Part shown: positions 1 through 8,915 of the stretch, one piece after another
How the letters are laid out: the number at the start of each line of letters is the position of its first letter
How positions within the stretch are numbered: position 1 is the stretch's first letter
Origin: a bacterium
GTDB taxonomy: Bacteria; JAMCPX01
Assembly (NCBI GenBank): GCA_021787665.1
Contig: JAJYLN010000005.1
Coordinates: 45,971-109,970, forward strand
DNA: 64,000 bases
Direction: 5' to 3'
The notes under the pieces: model-generated
Seen by the model: the letters and a program-made list of their open reading frames with translations, nothing else
Database searches by the model: none
Told to the model about the DNA's origin: nothing
Translations under genes and position numbers: made by a program

Positions 1-136
1 CCGGGGCCGGCACCGGGCCTTTACCGGCACGGGGGCTTGCCGTGGGTGGACGACCCGCTTCGGGTGTCCGGCCTCTGCTGGTGCGGGCCTATACACGGGG
101 CAAAAATAAACGACACAAAAAAAGAGATAGTGCTGT
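1..136. other. GC-rich, hairpin-prone leader upstream of yceD
   Basis: No gene is recognised here. The first ~100 bases are very GC-rich and contain short inverted repeats, for example GCCGG...CCGGC near 7-29 and a stem around 49-68 (ACCCG, loop CTT, CGGGT). Short frames run through it but none resembles a known protein. It could be the 3' end of a structured RNA, the tail of a gene lying off the window, or an untranslated leader of the yceD-rpmF operon. I could not match it to tRNA, tmRNA, SRP RNA or RNase P RNA by eye. Confidence 0.3.
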
Positions 137-676
137 ATGAATATACGGGAGATACCGAAAGACGGTAAAAAGATCAGCATGGTAAAAAGCAGCGAATGGT
201 TCATGGGTATGGTAGGCGATGCGGCCATCGACATAGAGTCCGCCAGGGACGGAATAAACTCCACGATCGATGTGCATATCCAGGATGACGCGTCCGTCGC
301 TATCGAAGGCAGCGTGCATGCGGACGTGGTCCTCAGGTGCGTAAAGTGCCTCGAGCCGTTCCAAAGCCCGGTCGACCGGGAGTTTAGCGTGGTGCTCGAG
401 CCCTATGAGAGGTCCCTCTCGCTGAGCCGCAGCATATCCCGTGCCGAACTCGACGCGGAGTTCTACTCGGACAACGAGTTCGACCCTGACGTCATCGTCT
501 TCGAGCAGATCATGCTGAGCTTACCGCTGTACCCCCTGTGCAGGCCTGCCTGCAGGGGTCTCTGCAGTCACTGCGGCATCGACCTGAACGAGCACCCGGA
601 ACACCAGTGTCAGAACGATACGGGCGCGAACAGCCCGTTCAGGGAACAGATGAATAAAATAAGAAAAATCTTGTGA
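137..676 (+). CDS. yceD: YceD/DUF177 family protein
   Basis: A 179-residue protein of the YceD/DUF177 family, which in bacteria and plastids is linked to 23S rRNA accumulation and is usually encoded just before ribosomal protein L32. The order here is the same: rpmF follows after 10 bases. The C-terminal part has the family's cysteine cluster (CRPACRGLCSHCG, about residues 135-147, then HQCQ), a likely metal site. The central stretch VVLRCVKCLEPF is also typical. The ATG at 137 has only a weak purine-rich ribosome site. The exact molecular role is not established; the family call rests on cysteine pattern, length and context. Confidence 0.82.
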   Translation: MNIREIPKDGKKISMVKSSEWFMGMVGDAAIDIESARDGINSTIDVHIQDDASVAIEGSVHADVVLRCVKCLEPFQSPVDREFSVVLEPYERSLSLSRSISRAELDAEFYSDNEFDPDVIVFEQIMLSLPLYPLCRPACRGLCSHCGIDLNEHPEHQCQNDTGANSPFREQMNKIRKIL

Positions 677-686
677 AGGAGAATCC

Positions 687-869
687 ATGGCACAGCCAAA
701 GAGAAAACATTCCAAGGCACGGAGGAACTCGCGGAGGGCGAATTACGGGCTCACGGCGCCGACGCTCGCCACCTGTCCGAGGTGCCACCAGCTCATGAAG
801 CCCCACCACGTCTGCCCGACGTGCGGTCACTACGACGGCAAAGAAATCGTGGAGATAAAAGAAATATAG
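687..869 (+). CDS. rpmF: 50S ribosomal protein L32
   Basis: A 60-residue protein with the L32 layout: a basic N-terminus (AQPKRKHSKARRNSRRA) followed by a zinc-ribbon CPRCHQ...CPTCGHY. It is a component of the large ribosomal subunit. The ATG at 687 follows a clear GAAGGAG ribosome site. It lies between yceD and plsX, the classic rpmF-plsX coupling of ribosome and membrane-lipid synthesis. All four zinc-binding cysteines are kept, so this is the zinc-containing form. Confidence 0.97.
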   Translation: MAQPKRKHSKARRNSRRANYGLTAPTLATCPRCHQLMKPHHVCPTCGHYDGKEIVEIKEI

Positions 870-872
870 CCT

Positions 873-1877
873 ATGAAAGTGGCCCTCGACGCTTTTGGGA
901 GCGACCGCAGCCCTGACATAGAGATCAGGGCCGCAAACGAGGCGGTGCGCCAGGGTATAGGCATCGTCCTGGTCGGCGACAAGACAAGGCTTGGCGGCGC
1001 AGACGCCGCGATCGAGATCGTCGATGCCAAAGAAGTCATCGCCATGGACGAGTCCCCGACGAACGCGCTGCGGAAGAAAAAGGACTCGTCCATGCGGATC
1101 GCGGTGGAGCTTGTCAGGGACGGTAAGGCGGACGCGGTCGTCAGTGCAGGCAACTCCGGCGCTATGATGGCGATCTCCATGTTCGTCCTCCAGAAACTGC
1201 CGGGCATCCACAGGCCGGCAATCGTCGGCGTACTGCCGAGCTACCGGGGCAGCACGGTGTTCGTGGACATGGGTGCAAACGTGGACTGCAAGCCCCACTA
1301 CCTTTTGCAGTTCGCGATCATGGGCAGCGTGTACGCGAAGAAGCTCTTCAACATCGAACGTCCCTCCGTGGGCCTGCTGAGCAACGGCGAGGAGGAAGGC
1401 AAGGGCAACGAGTTGACCTATCATACCAACGAGCTGTTGAAGGGAAGCTCCCTGAACTATCGGGGTTATGTGGAGGGCAAGGACATCTATATGGGGGACG
1501 TGGACGTCGTCGTCGCCGATGGCTTCGTGGGAAATGCCGTCCTGAAGGCGAGCGAGGGCGTCGCAGAGATGATAACCAGCGTGCTCAGAGACAGCTACCG
1601 CGCCTCCCCGGTCGCCATACTGGGCTACCTGCTGTCCAAGGGCACCTTCACAAGGCTGAAGAAGCGGATCGACTATGCCGAGTACGGCGGCGCGCCCCTG
1701 ATCGGTGTGAACGGACTCGCGATGATAAGTCACGGGCGCTCCAACGAGAAAGCGATCCTGAACGCGATCCGGCTCTCGAAGCGGTTCTACGACACGAAAC
1801 TCAACGAGGCGATAATCGCGGAGCTCAACAGCAACACAGCGCACGTGGAAAGTATCAGGAAAGCGGGAGCACAATGA
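873..1877 (+). CDS. plsX: Phosphate acyltransferase PlsX
   Basis: A 334-residue PlsX, converting acyl-ACP and phosphate to acyl phosphate, the first step of phosphatidic acid synthesis through PlsX/PlsY. The start VALDAFGSDRSP and the segments SAGNSGAMMA and VVVADGFVGNAVLK are family hallmarks, and the length is normal. It starts three bases after rpmF and overlaps fabD by four bases (ATGA), so translation is probably coupled. In the usual cluster fabH sits between plsX and fabD; here it is absent. Confidence 0.96.
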   Translation: MKVALDAFGSDRSPDIEIRAANEAVRQGIGIVLVGDKTRLGGADAAIEIVDAKEVIAMDESPTNALRKKKDSSMRIAVELVRDGKADAVVSAGNSGAMMAISMFVLQKLPGIHRPAIVGVLPSYRGSTVFVDMGANVDCKPHYLLQFAIMGSVYAKKLFNIERPSVGLLSNGEEEGKGNELTYHTNELLKGSSLNYRGYVEGKDIYMGDVDVVVADGFVGNAVLKASEGVAEMITSVLRDSYRASPVAILGYLLSKGTFTRLKKRIDYAEYGGAPLIGVNGLAMISHGRSNEKAILNAIRLSKRFYDTKLNEAIIAELNSNTAHVESIRKAGAQ

Positions 1878-2812
1878 AGATTGCTTTCATGTTCCCGGGA
1901 CAGGGCTCCCAGTTCGTGGGCATGGGCAGAGAGCTCTACGGGAAATATGAGATCGTCAGGGAATATTACGACCGGGCATCGAAGAGACTGGACACGGACC
2001 TTACGCGCATCATGTTCGATGGCAGCAGGGAAGAGCTCACCCTTACCTATAATGCACAGCCGGCGATACTGACGATGAGCGCCGCCGTGGCCAGATTGGT
2101 GAGCTCGACCTACGGGATAGAGCCGGATCTGTGCATGGGACACAGCGTGGGCGAATACAGCGCTCTCACTGCAGCATCAGTCATGGCGTTCGAGGACGCA
2201 GTCTACGCCGTGAGGAAGCGGGGTGAAGCCATGCAGGCTGCGGTACGGCCCGGGGAAGGCACGATGGCAGCGGTCATAGGGATGGACGAGCCCCTGCTAC
2301 AAGACCTCCTCCTCCAGGCGGGGGCAGAGACCGGCCGCACCGTCGAGATCGCGAACTACAACAGCCCCGGGCAGATCGTCATCTCCGGCCACACGATAGC
2401 CGTGGACCGTGCGATGGACCTGCTCCGGGCAAAGGGCGCGCGACTCGTGAAGAAGCTGGAGGTCAGTGCACCATTTCATTCGAGCCTGATGCAGCCGGCC
2501 GTTCCGGTCATGGAAGAAGTCCTGCACGGCATGGCATTCGGGAAGACACGCTACCCGGTCGTGTTCAACGTCGATGCCGCAGTTCACCGAGACGAAAGCG
2601 AGATCCCGGGCCTGCTCCTGAGACAGCTCGTGAGTCCTGTCAGATGGACCGACACGATCACCTTTGCACTGCAGCAGGGCGTCGACACCTTCATTGAACT
2701 GGGTCCCGGCAGGGTCCTGACCGGGCTTGTCAAGAGGATACGTGGCTCTGCCCGGCTATTCAACGTCGAAAGTCCCTCGACGCTCGAGCAGCTCAGCGTA
2801 CTCGTTCAATGA
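1874..2812 (+). CDS. fabD: Malonyl-CoA:ACP transacylase FabD
   Basis: A 312-residue FabD, moving malonyl groups from CoA to acyl carrier protein for fatty-acid elongation. Visible motifs are FPGQGSQ at the N-terminus, the nucleophile elbow GHSVGEYSA (serine near residue 91), the active-site histidine in SAPFHSSLM, and the C-terminal ELGPGRVLTGL. Length is standard. The start overlaps the plsX stop as ATGA. Its own stop overlaps the ATG of the fabG remnant in the same way, showing where an intact fabG once followed. Confidence 0.97.
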   Translation: MKIAFMFPGQGSQFVGMGRELYGKYEIVREYYDRASKRLDTDLTRIMFDGSREELTLTYNAQPAILTMSAAVARLVSSTYGIEPDLCMGHSVGEYSALTAASVMAFEDAVYAVRKRGEAMQAAVRPGEGTMAAVIGMDEPLLQDLLLQAGAETGRTVEIANYNSPGQIVISGHTIAVDRAMDLLRAKGARLVKKLEVSAPFHSSLMQPAVPVMEEVLHGMAFGKTRYPVVFNVDAAVHRDESEIPGLLLRQLVSPVRWTDTITFALQQGVDTFIELGPGRVLTGLVKRIRGSARLFNVESPSTLEQLSVLVQ

Positions 2813-2993
2813 CCATGGCCTACGATGTGTTGAACAGAATCGCTTTCATAACCGGCGGCCAACCGGGCATCGGCTTTTAAAAAACTGTTGCAAAAGAGAT
2901 AGGTAGCAGGGATATACTGTGGTCTGCTTCCTCCTGTCCGAGGAGGCTGGCTACGACAAGGGCACGGCGATAGGGGTAAACGGCGTGCATTGA
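2809..2993 (+). pseudogene. fabG: fabG remnant with internal deletion
   Basis: Between fabD and acpP, where fabG normally lies, only the two ends of a 3-oxoacyl-ACP reductase can be read. From the ATG at 2809 (ATGA overlap with the fabD stop) the frame reads NRIAFITGGQPGIGF then a stop at 2878; this matches the FabG N-terminus with its TGxxxGIG nucleotide-binding motif. Past the stop the frame continues KTVAKEIGSR, like the helix after that motif. In another frame, 2919-2993 reads CFLLSEEAGYDKG and then IGVNG before a stop, matching the FabG C-terminus (FLxSxEAxYxxGxxIxVNG). Some 190 central residues, including the Ser-Tyr-Lys catalytic site, are missing. A working FabG must be elsewhere if the cell makes fatty acids this way. 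Confidence 0.8.
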
Positions 2994-3060
2994 GACAAGG
3001 CCGGACAGGCGCCGGGGAGGTCCCGGTGTGAAACACCAATAAACCAAAGGAGGAGAACGT

Positions 3061-3300
3061 ATGGCACTCGAAAAGAAAGTACGTGAGATTATCGCAGACA
3101 GGCTGAAGCTCGATGTCGAGCAGGTCCAGCCCGGCTCGAGGTTCATAGAGGACCTGGGGGCGGATTCGCTGGACATCGTGGAGATGATCATGCAGATGGA
3201 GGAGGACTTCGGCATAACGATACCAGACGAGGACGCGGAAAAGATCAAGACGGTCGGTGACGCCATTTCGTATATCAAGTCACAGGGTGTGAATGAGTAA
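3061..3300 (+). CDS. acpP: Acyl carrier protein
   Basis: A 79-residue acyl carrier protein carrying growing acyl chains on a phosphopantetheine arm. The attachment motif GADSLDIVE is present (serine near residue 37), in a typical acidic four-helix sequence. The ATG follows AAAGGAGGAGAACGT, the strongest ribosome site in this operon, as expected for a highly expressed protein and helped by the dead fabG upstream. Its last eight bases overlap fabF. Confidence 0.97.
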   Translation: MALEKKVREIIADRLKLDVEQVQPGSRFIEDLGADSLDIVEMIMQMEEDFGITIPDEDAEKIKTVGDAISYIKSQGVNE

Positions 3301-4540
3301 AAGAAGGGTCGTCATTACCGGGCTCGGTACGGTCACCCCGCTGGGGAACAGCGTGGAGGAGACGTGGCGGGCACTCCTCAGCGGGAGGTCCGGCATCGCT
3401 CCTATCACGAGGTTCGACCCGTCGCTCACCGACGTCCGGATAGCGGGCGAGGTAAAGGACTTCGACGCGGAGTCGTACGTCGAAAAGCGGGACGTCAAGA
3501 AGATGTCGCTCTTTATCCAGTACGCGATGGCCGCGGCGGTCATGTCGTTCAAGGACAGCGGCCTGTCCGAGACGGACATAGACGGGGAGAAGATGGGCGT
3601 CATCATCGGGAGCGGGATGGGCGGCCTGGAGAGCATAGAGTACTATCACGATGCACTGCTGAAAGGCGGAAGCCGCAAGATCTCCCCCTTTTTCATCCCC
3701 ATGACGATCGGCAACATGGCATCAGGGCACGTGGCCATCAGGTTCGGAGCGAGGGGGCCAAACCTCTGTATCACGACGGCGTGCTCCTCCGGGAGCCACT
3801 CCATCGGCGAGGCTTACCGGTACATCCAGCACGACCTTGCTGACATCGTCATCGCGGGCGGAGCGGAGTCGACCATCACCCCTCTCGCGTTCGCGGGCTT
3901 CTCGAACATGAAGGCACTATCCTCCTCGCACAACGACGATCCGAAGGGGGCGTCCCGGCCCTTCGACCTCGACCGGGACGGCTTTGTGATGGGCGAGGGT
4001 GCCGGGGTACTCATCCTGGAATCCTACGAGCACGCGAAGGCACGGGGTGCGAGAATGTATGCGGAGGTCATAGGGTACGGAGCAAACGGGGACGCATACC
4101 ATATAACCACACCTTCGCAGGACGGCAGAGGGGCGGCCCAGTGTATGCGCAGGGCGATCGCGGATGCGGCCATCCGGCCCGAGGACGTCGGCTACATCAA
4201 CGCACACGGCACGTCCACCAAGTACAATGACCAGATAGAGACCCTTGCGATAAAGGCCGTATTCGGCGAGCACGCCGGCCGGCTCGTGGTGAGCTCCACC
4301 AAAGGGGCGACCGGACACCTGCTCGGTGCAGCGGGCGCCATCGAGGCTATATTCAGCGTTCTCGCCCTCTACCATGACACCCTACCGCCCACCATCAATT
4401 ATACGACGCCCGACCCGGCATGCGACCTGGACTACGCCCCGAACGCACCTGTCAAGAGGGAAGTGGCGGTGGCCCTGTCGAACTCGTTCGGTTTCGGGGG
4501 CACGAACGCAGTGCTCGTTTTCAGAAGGATGGTCGTATGA
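3293..4540 (+). CDS. fabF: 3-oxoacyl-ACP synthase II (FabF)
   Basis: A 415-residue beta-ketoacyl-ACP synthase II, condensing malonyl-ACP with acyl-ACP. The Cys-His-His catalytic set is visible: TACSSGSHS (cysteine near 165), [11 protein letters not shown] and [13 protein letters not shown]. The C-terminal [10 protein letters not shown] is the family glycine-rich loop. It overlaps acpP by eight bases and rpiB by four (ATGA). With fabH absent from the cluster, FabF is the only condensing enzyme seen in this window. Confidence 0.97.
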   Translation: MSKRRVVITGLGTVTPLGNSVEETWRALLSGRSGIAPITRFDPSLTDVRIAGEVKDFDAESYVEKRDVKKMSLFIQYAMAAAVMSFKDSGLSETDIDGEKMGVIIGSGMGGLESIEYYHDALLKGGSRKISPFFIPMTIGNMASGHVAIRFGARGPNLCITTACSSGSHSIGEAYRYIQHDLADIVIAGGAESTITPLAFAGFSNMKALSSSHNDDPKGASRPFDLDRDGFVMGEGAGVLILESYEHAKARGARMYAEVIGYGANGDAYHITTPSQDGRGAAQCMRRAIADAAIRPEDVGYINAHGTSTKYNDQIETLAIKAVFGEHAGRLVVSSTKGATGHLLGAAGAIEAIFSVLALYHDTLPPTINYTTPDPACDLDYAPNAPVKREVAVALSNSFGFGGTNAVLVFRRMVV

Positions 4541-4989
4541 AGATCGCGATCGCGTCCGACCACGCCGGCTTCGGGTTGAAGGGAGAGATACTTAAGTTCC
4601 TCGAGAGCAGGAACATCCGGACCATCGACCTCGGCACCTACTCGGAGGAGTCCGTGGACTACCCGGACTACGCAGAGAAGGTAGCGGACGCCCTCACGGA
4701 CGGACGGGCAGACAAGGGCATCCTCGTCTGCGGCACCGGCATCGGCATGTCCGTCTCCGCGAACAAGAAGAAGGGCATCGTCGCGGCGCTCATCTACAGC
4801 GACTACACAGCAGAGATGGCGGCGAAGCACAACCGGGCCAACGTGATCACGCTCGGCGCAAGAACCATGCAAAAAGAAGACGCGATCCGGTATATCGATA
4901 TATGGATGAACACACCGTTCGAAGGCGGCAGGCACGAGAAAAGGGTCAGGAAGGTCCTGGACATAGAGAAGGAACAGAAGGAGAAATAA
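4537..4989 (+). CDS. rpiB: Ribose 5-phosphate isomerase B
   Basis: A 150-residue RpiB interconverting ribose 5-phosphate and ribulose 5-phosphate in the pentose phosphate pathway. The start [15 protein letters not shown], the active-site cysteine loop CGTGIGMSVSANK and the downstream segment HNRANVITLGAR are family signatures. I place the start at the ATG overlapping the fabF stop (4537) because the family begins at [11 protein letters not shown]; the frame is open further upstream but that part is fabF sequence out of frame. glyA follows after three bases. Confidence 0.95.
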   Translation: MKIAIASDHAGFGLKGEILKFLESRNIRTIDLGTYSEESVDYPDYAEKVADALTDGRADKGILVCGTGIGMSVSANKKKGIVAALIYSDYTAEMAAKHNRANVITLGARTMQKEDAIRYIDIWMNTPFEGGRHEKRVRKVLDIEKEQKEK

Positions 4990-4992
4990 GCT

Positions 4993-6237
4993 ATGGACAG
5001 TATACGGCAGACCGACAGAGAGGTCTACGATGCGATCGCCGCCGAGGTCAGGAGGCAGCAGACCACGCTCGAGCTCATAGCCTCGGAGAACATCGTGAGC
5101 ACGGCCGTGCTCCAGGCGATGGGAAGCGTGATGACCAACAAGTATGCGGAAGGATACCCGGGCAAGCGGTACTACGGCGGATGCGAGAACATGGACACGG
5201 TCGAGCAGCTCGCGATAGACAGGGCAAAGGCGCTGTTCTCAGCGGACTATGTGAACGTCCAGCCACACTCAGGGGCCCAGGCGAACATGGCCGTCTACTT
5301 CGCGTTCCTCAACTACGGCGACACCATCATGGGTATGAACCTTGCACACGGCGGCCACCTCACGCACGGCAGCCCGGTGAACTTCTCCGGGAAGTTCTAC
5401 AAGGTGGTACCGTACGGCGTACGCCGGGACACAAAAACCATCGACTACGACGAGCTCGAGAAGCTCGCGTCGGAACACAGGCCCAGGCTCATCATCGCCG
5501 GCGCCTCCGCATATCCGAGGACGATCGACTTCGGGCGCTTCTCGAAGATCGCGAAGGCGTGCGGCGCATACCTTATGGTCGATATGGCGCACATCGCCGG
5601 CCTGGTCGCAGCCGGACTGCACCCGAGCCCGGTGCCCTGGTCCGACTTCGTCACGACGACGACCCATAAGACGCTGCGGGGCCCGAGGGGCGGAGTCGTC
5701 ATGGGCAAGGCGCCGTACGAGAAGCAGCTTAAATCACAAGTGTTCCCGGGCATGCAGGGCGGCCCGCTCATGCACATCATAGCGGCAAAGGCGGTCGCTT
5801 TCAAAGAGGCGCTGTCCGACTCTTTCAATCAGTACCAGCGACAGATCATCCTGAACGCGGCACGGCTTGCCAGGGAGATGCAGGACGCCGGGTTCGACAT
5901 CGTCTCCGGTGGAACGGACACACACCTGTTCCTCGTGGACCTCTCACCGAAGGGCATCACCGGCAAGGACGCGGAGAAGGTACTGGAGCGGGCAGGCATA
6001 ACCGTGAATAAGAACGCGATACCGTTCGACGAGAAGCCACCGACAGTAACGAGCGGTCTGAGAATCGGGACTCCGGCGATCACGACGAGGGGCATGGGCG
6101 AGAAGGAGATGGCGCTCATCGCCGGCTACATCGACGACGCGCTCAAGCACCGGGACAACGAGACAGCGCTCGGCGAGATAAAGCTGAAGGTAGTCAAGCT
6201 GTGCAACGATTTCCCGATTTACCAGGGGATGGCCTGA
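4993..6237 (+). CDS. glyA: Serine hydroxymethyltransferase
   Basis: A 414-residue PLP enzyme interconverting serine and glycine with tetrahydrofolate, the main source of one-carbon units. The cofactor lysine sits in [14 protein letters not shown] (near residue 225); [11 protein letters not shown] and the tyrosine-rich [14 protein letters not shown] loop are characteristic. It is directly downstream of rpiB and just before nrdR. The glyA-nrdR link joins one-carbon supply to deoxynucleotide control. There is no leader long enough for a glycine riboswitch in front of it. Confidence 0.97.
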   Translation: MDSIRQTDREVYDAIAAEVRRQQTTLELIASENIVSTAVLQAMGSVMTNKYAEGYPGKRYYGGCENMDTVEQLAIDRAKALFSADYVNVQPHSGAQANMAVYFAFLNYGDTIMGMNLAHGGHLTHGSPVNFSGKFYKVVPYGVRRDTKTIDYDELEKLASEHRPRLIIAGASAYPRTIDFGRFSKIAKACGAYLMVDMAHIAGLVAAGLHPSPVPWSDFVTTTTHKTLRGPRGGVVMGKAPYEKQLKSQVFPGMQGGPLMHIIAAKAVAFKEALSDSFNQYQRQIILNAARLAREMQDAGFDIVSGGTDTHLFLVDLSPKGITGKDAEKVLERAGITVNKNAIPFDEKPPTVTSGLRIGTPAITTRGMGEKEMALIAGYIDDALKHRDNETALGEIKLKVVKLCNDFPIYQGMA

Positions 6238-6249
6238 GCAGCTCACACC

Positions 6250-6750
6250 ATGAAATGTCCGGAGTGCGGCCATAGTGATACCTCAGTGATCGACTCGCGC
6301 ATGGCGCGGGAGGGCCTCGCCATACGCAGGCGCAGGGAGTGCCCCACCTGTAAAAAGCGCTTTACCACGTACGAGCAGATAGAAGACGCTACGCTGATGG
6401 TCATCAAGAAGGATGGGAGGCGTGAGCCGTTCGACAGGCAGAAGATAAAATCCGGCCTCCTGAAGGCATGCGAAAAGAGGCCCATCAGCATGGACACGAT
6501 AGAGAAAGCCGTCAACCGCATAGCCCAGACCTATGAAGGCTCTCCGGACAAAGAGATACCCACGAGCGAGATAGGCGAAGCACTTATGACGGAGCTCAAG
6601 GAGCTCGACAAGGTCGCCTATGTACGGTTCGCTTCAGTCTATCGCGAATTCAAGGACATCAGCGAGTTCATGGACGAACTCAAGGGACTGCTAAAAATAA
6701 AGCTCGCACCCCAGCAGTCCTCTGTCCGGAAAAAGCCCCGGAAGCACTGA
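6250..6750 (+). CDS. nrdR: Transcriptional repressor NrdR
   Basis: A 166-residue NrdR, a nucleotide-sensing repressor of ribonucleotide reductase genes. The N-terminal zinc ribbon MKCPECGHSDTSVIDSR...CPTCKKRFTTYE and the following ATP-cone (VIKKDGRREPFDRQKI onward) are both intact. Slightly longer than E. coli NrdR through a basic tail. It closes the plus-strand operon: the peroxiredoxin gene on the other strand ends at the very next base. Confidence 0.97.
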   Translation: MKCPECGHSDTSVIDSRMAREGLAIRRRRECPTCKKRFTTYEQIEDATLMVIKKDGRREPFDRQKIKSGLLKACEKRPISMDTIEKAVNRIAQTYEGSPDKEIPTSEIGEALMTELKELDKVAYVRFASVYREFKDISEFMDELKGLLKIKLAPQQSSVRKKPRKH

Positions 6751-7215
6751 TTACTTTTTGCCCTCGAGCACGCGGATAATTTCCGTGATGTCCGGGAGCT
6801 CTCCGATCGGATAGATCTTGAAAAACAATATCTTCCCGTTCTCGTCCACGATGACATTCGCCCTCTCGGAAAAGCCGTCGCCCTCCCGGAAGATCCCGTA
6901 CTTTTTCGCGATGTCCCCGTGTATCCAGAAGTCCGCGAGAAGACGGGTGTCCTTTATGCCCAGGGACTTCGCCCATTCTTTCTTGGACGGCGATGTATCG
7001 ATGCTTACGCCGAGGGCCACGGTGTTGAGCCGGTCGAATGCCGCCTTGTTCGTCTCGAGCGATCCCATCTGCCTGGCACACACGGATGTCCACGCGAGCG
7101 GGTGGAACGAGAGGAGGACCTTCTTGCCCCTGAAGTCCGACAGCCGCACGTCCTTCCCGTCCTGATCTTTGACCTTGAAGTCCGGTGCAAGTACACCTAC
7201 ATTGAGTCCAGCCAT
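6751..7215 (-). CDS. Peroxiredoxin, 1-Cys (AhpC/TSA fold)
   Basis: A 154-residue thiol peroxidase of the AhpC/TSA superfamily that reduces peroxides in the cytoplasm. The peroxidatic site PLAWTSVC fits PxxxTxxC. This is the only cysteine in the protein, so no internal resolving cysteine exists and an external thiol must recycle it, as in AhpE-like or BCP-like 1-Cys enzymes. The start at 7215 is preceded on the minus strand by AAAGGAGG at good spacing. It is a stand-alone gene, convergent with nrdR with no intervening bases. Confidence 0.88.
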   Translation of the reverse strand: MAGLNVGVLAPDFKVKDQDGKDVRLSDFRGKKVLLSFHPLAWTSVCARQMGSLETNKAAFDRLNTVALGVSIDTSPSKKEWAKSLGIKDTRLLADFWIHGDIAKKYGIFREGDGFSERANVIVDENGKILFFKIYPIGELPDITEIIRVLEGKK

Positions 7216-7478
7216 ACCGTATCCTCCTTTTACGAAAAGGTACTCAGCACGGCGCGTTTTTTCAATACCCTTGTACCGCGCAGAGATCCGGCCCCGTTTC
7301 CACCCTTCTGAAGATTCGGGGCGGGAACACGAGACACCTCTGCAGAGCCGGTTGGCAAAGCAAGGTCACGAGCCTGACTCAGGATTTATGAAAAAGTCTT
7401 ATGTCATTTCCATTGCTTTAACCTGAAAGTTGTGTCATAGCTCACGATTGGATTAAAACGGAGTGCTCGGGGAGAGCG

Positions 7479-8915
7479 ATGGAATACGAAGCTGTCATAG
7501 GGCTCGAGGTACACGCCCAGCTCAAGACGCAGACCAAGACGTTCTGCGGGTGCGCGACGACGTTCGCACGGGAGCCCAACATCAACGTCTGTCCGGTGTG
7601 CATCGGCATGCCCGGCGTGCTGCCCGTACTCAACAGGAACGTGGTGGTGTACGCGTGTATGCTCGCGATGGCGGTACGCGGAGAGATCTCCAGGCGCAGC
7701 GTCTTTGCGAGAAAGAACTACTTCTACCCTGATCTGCCGAAAGGCTACCAGATATCGCAGTACGAACTGCCCGTGAACAGGGGCGGTATGATACACATCC
7801 AGCTCGACGGCGCGGACCGGGACATCCGGCTCAACCGCATCCATATCGAGGAGGACGCCGGCAAGCTCATGCACAACCAGGATGGGACGAGCTACGTCGA
7901 CTTCAATCGCTCCGGGATCCCTCTGCTCGAAATCGTGTCCGAGCCGGACCTGTCCACGCCGGACGAGGCGATTGCCTATCTCAAAAAACTGAGGACGATA
8001 CTGCTGTACCTCGGGGTGTGCGACGGCAACATGGAAGAGGGCTCCCTGCGATGCGATGCAAACGTCTCGGTACGGCCCCGGGGCGAGGCTCGGCTCGGGG
8101 TAAAGACGGAGCTCAAGAACATGAACTCGTTCAGGTTCATCCATAAAGCGCTGGACTACGAGATACAGCGGCAGACCGAGGTCCTCGGCCGGGGCGGCAC
8201 GATCAGTCAGGAGACGAGGCTGTGGGACGAATCATCCGGTACGACGCGGTCCATGCGATCGAAGGAGGAGGCCCACGACTACCGCTATTTCCCTGAGCCT
8301 GACCTCCTCACGCTCGAGGTCAGCGACGATCTCCTGGAAGAGGCACGCCGGGGCGTGCCGGAGCTGCCGGACGCAAAGGCGGGCCGCTTCACCGCGGAGT
8401 ACGGTCTTCCTGCGTACGACGCGGAGGTTCTGACCGCATCGAGGGACCTCGCCGGCTACTTCGAGACCGTGGTAGGGTCTTTCGACCGGCCCAAGGCCGT
8501 CAGCAACTGGATCATGAGCGAGATGCTGAGGTTCATAAAGGACATCGACACCGAAGTAAAGGACTTCCGGGTCACCCCGGACAGAACGGCGAAACTCCTC
8601 GGGCTGATCGACGACGGGACGATAAGCGGCAAGATCGCTAAAGGTGTGTACGAACAGATGGTATCGACCGGCAAAGAGCCGGATGCACTCATAAAAGAGC
8701 TCGGTCTCGAGCAGATCTCCAGCGAGTCCTCCCTGCGGGAAGTCATAGCACCCATACTCGAACAAAACAGAAAAGAGGTCGGGCAATACAAAGCCGGCAA
8801 GGAAAAGCTGTTCGGCTTCTTCGTGGGACAGGTAATGAAGGCAACGGCCGGGAAGGCAAACCCGTCCGTGGTAAACGATTTATTGAAAAAAATGTTAAGA
8901 GAGGAAAAAACATGA
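7479..8915 (+). CDS. gatB: Asp-tRNA(Asn)/Glu-tRNA(Gln) amidotransferase subunit B
   Basis: A 478-residue GatB, the kinase-like and tRNA-binding subunit that turns mischarged Glu-tRNA(Gln) or Asp-tRNA(Asn) into the correct amide. The start EYEAVIGLEVHAQLKT, KNYFYPDLPKGYQISQYE, and the C-terminal YqeY-like helical domain are all standard. Neither gatC nor gatA is adjacent, so the complex is encoded at separate loci. It overlaps the AsmA-like gene by four bases (ATGA). Confidence 0.97.
   Translation: MEYEAVIGLEVHAQLKTQTKTFCGCATTFAREPNINVCPVCIGMPGVLPVLNRNVVVYACMLAMAVRGEISRRSVFARKNYFYPDLPKGYQISQYELPVNRGGMIHIQLDGADRDIRLNRIHIEEDAGKLMHNQDGTSYVDFNRSGIPLLEIVSEPDLSTPDEAIAYLKKLRTILLYLGVCDGNMEEGSLRCDANVSVRPRGEARLGVKTELKNMNSFRFIHKALDYEIQRQTEVLGRGGTISQETRLWDESSGTTRSMRSKEEAHDYRYFPEPDLLTLEVSDDLLEEARRGVPELPDAKAGRFTAEYGLPAYDAEVLTASRDLAGYFETVVGSFDRPKAVSNWIMSEMLRFIKDIDTEVKDFRVTPDRTAKLLGLIDDGTISGKIAKGVYEQMVSTGKEPDALIKELGLEQISSESSLREVIAPILEQNRKEVGQYKAGKEKLFGFFVGQVMKATAGKANPSVVNDLLKKMLREEKT

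Noticed and set aside
639..1874. A 411-residue open frame on the minus strand opposite plsX
   Set aside because: It lies wholly across rpmF and plsX, which are certain genes; its Arg/His/Val-rich translation is typical of the reverse complement of GC-rich coding DNA.
2809..2993. Programmed frameshift or readthrough rescuing fabG
   Set aside because: The central catalytic region is physically absent, so no recoding could restore a reductase.
2877..3278. A 133-residue minus-strand frame across the fabG remnant and acpP
   Set aside because: It covers acpP antisense, and the fabD-acpP gap is better explained by the two FabG ends.
4900..4992. Glycine riboswitch upstream of glyA
   Set aside because: Only three bases separate glyA from rpiB; there is no leader to hold an aptamer.
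7216..7478. A gene in the gap before gatB
   Set aside because: Short frames here have no ribosome site or recognisable motif; only a loose GCCCCG/CGGGGC pair is seen, without a T-run.
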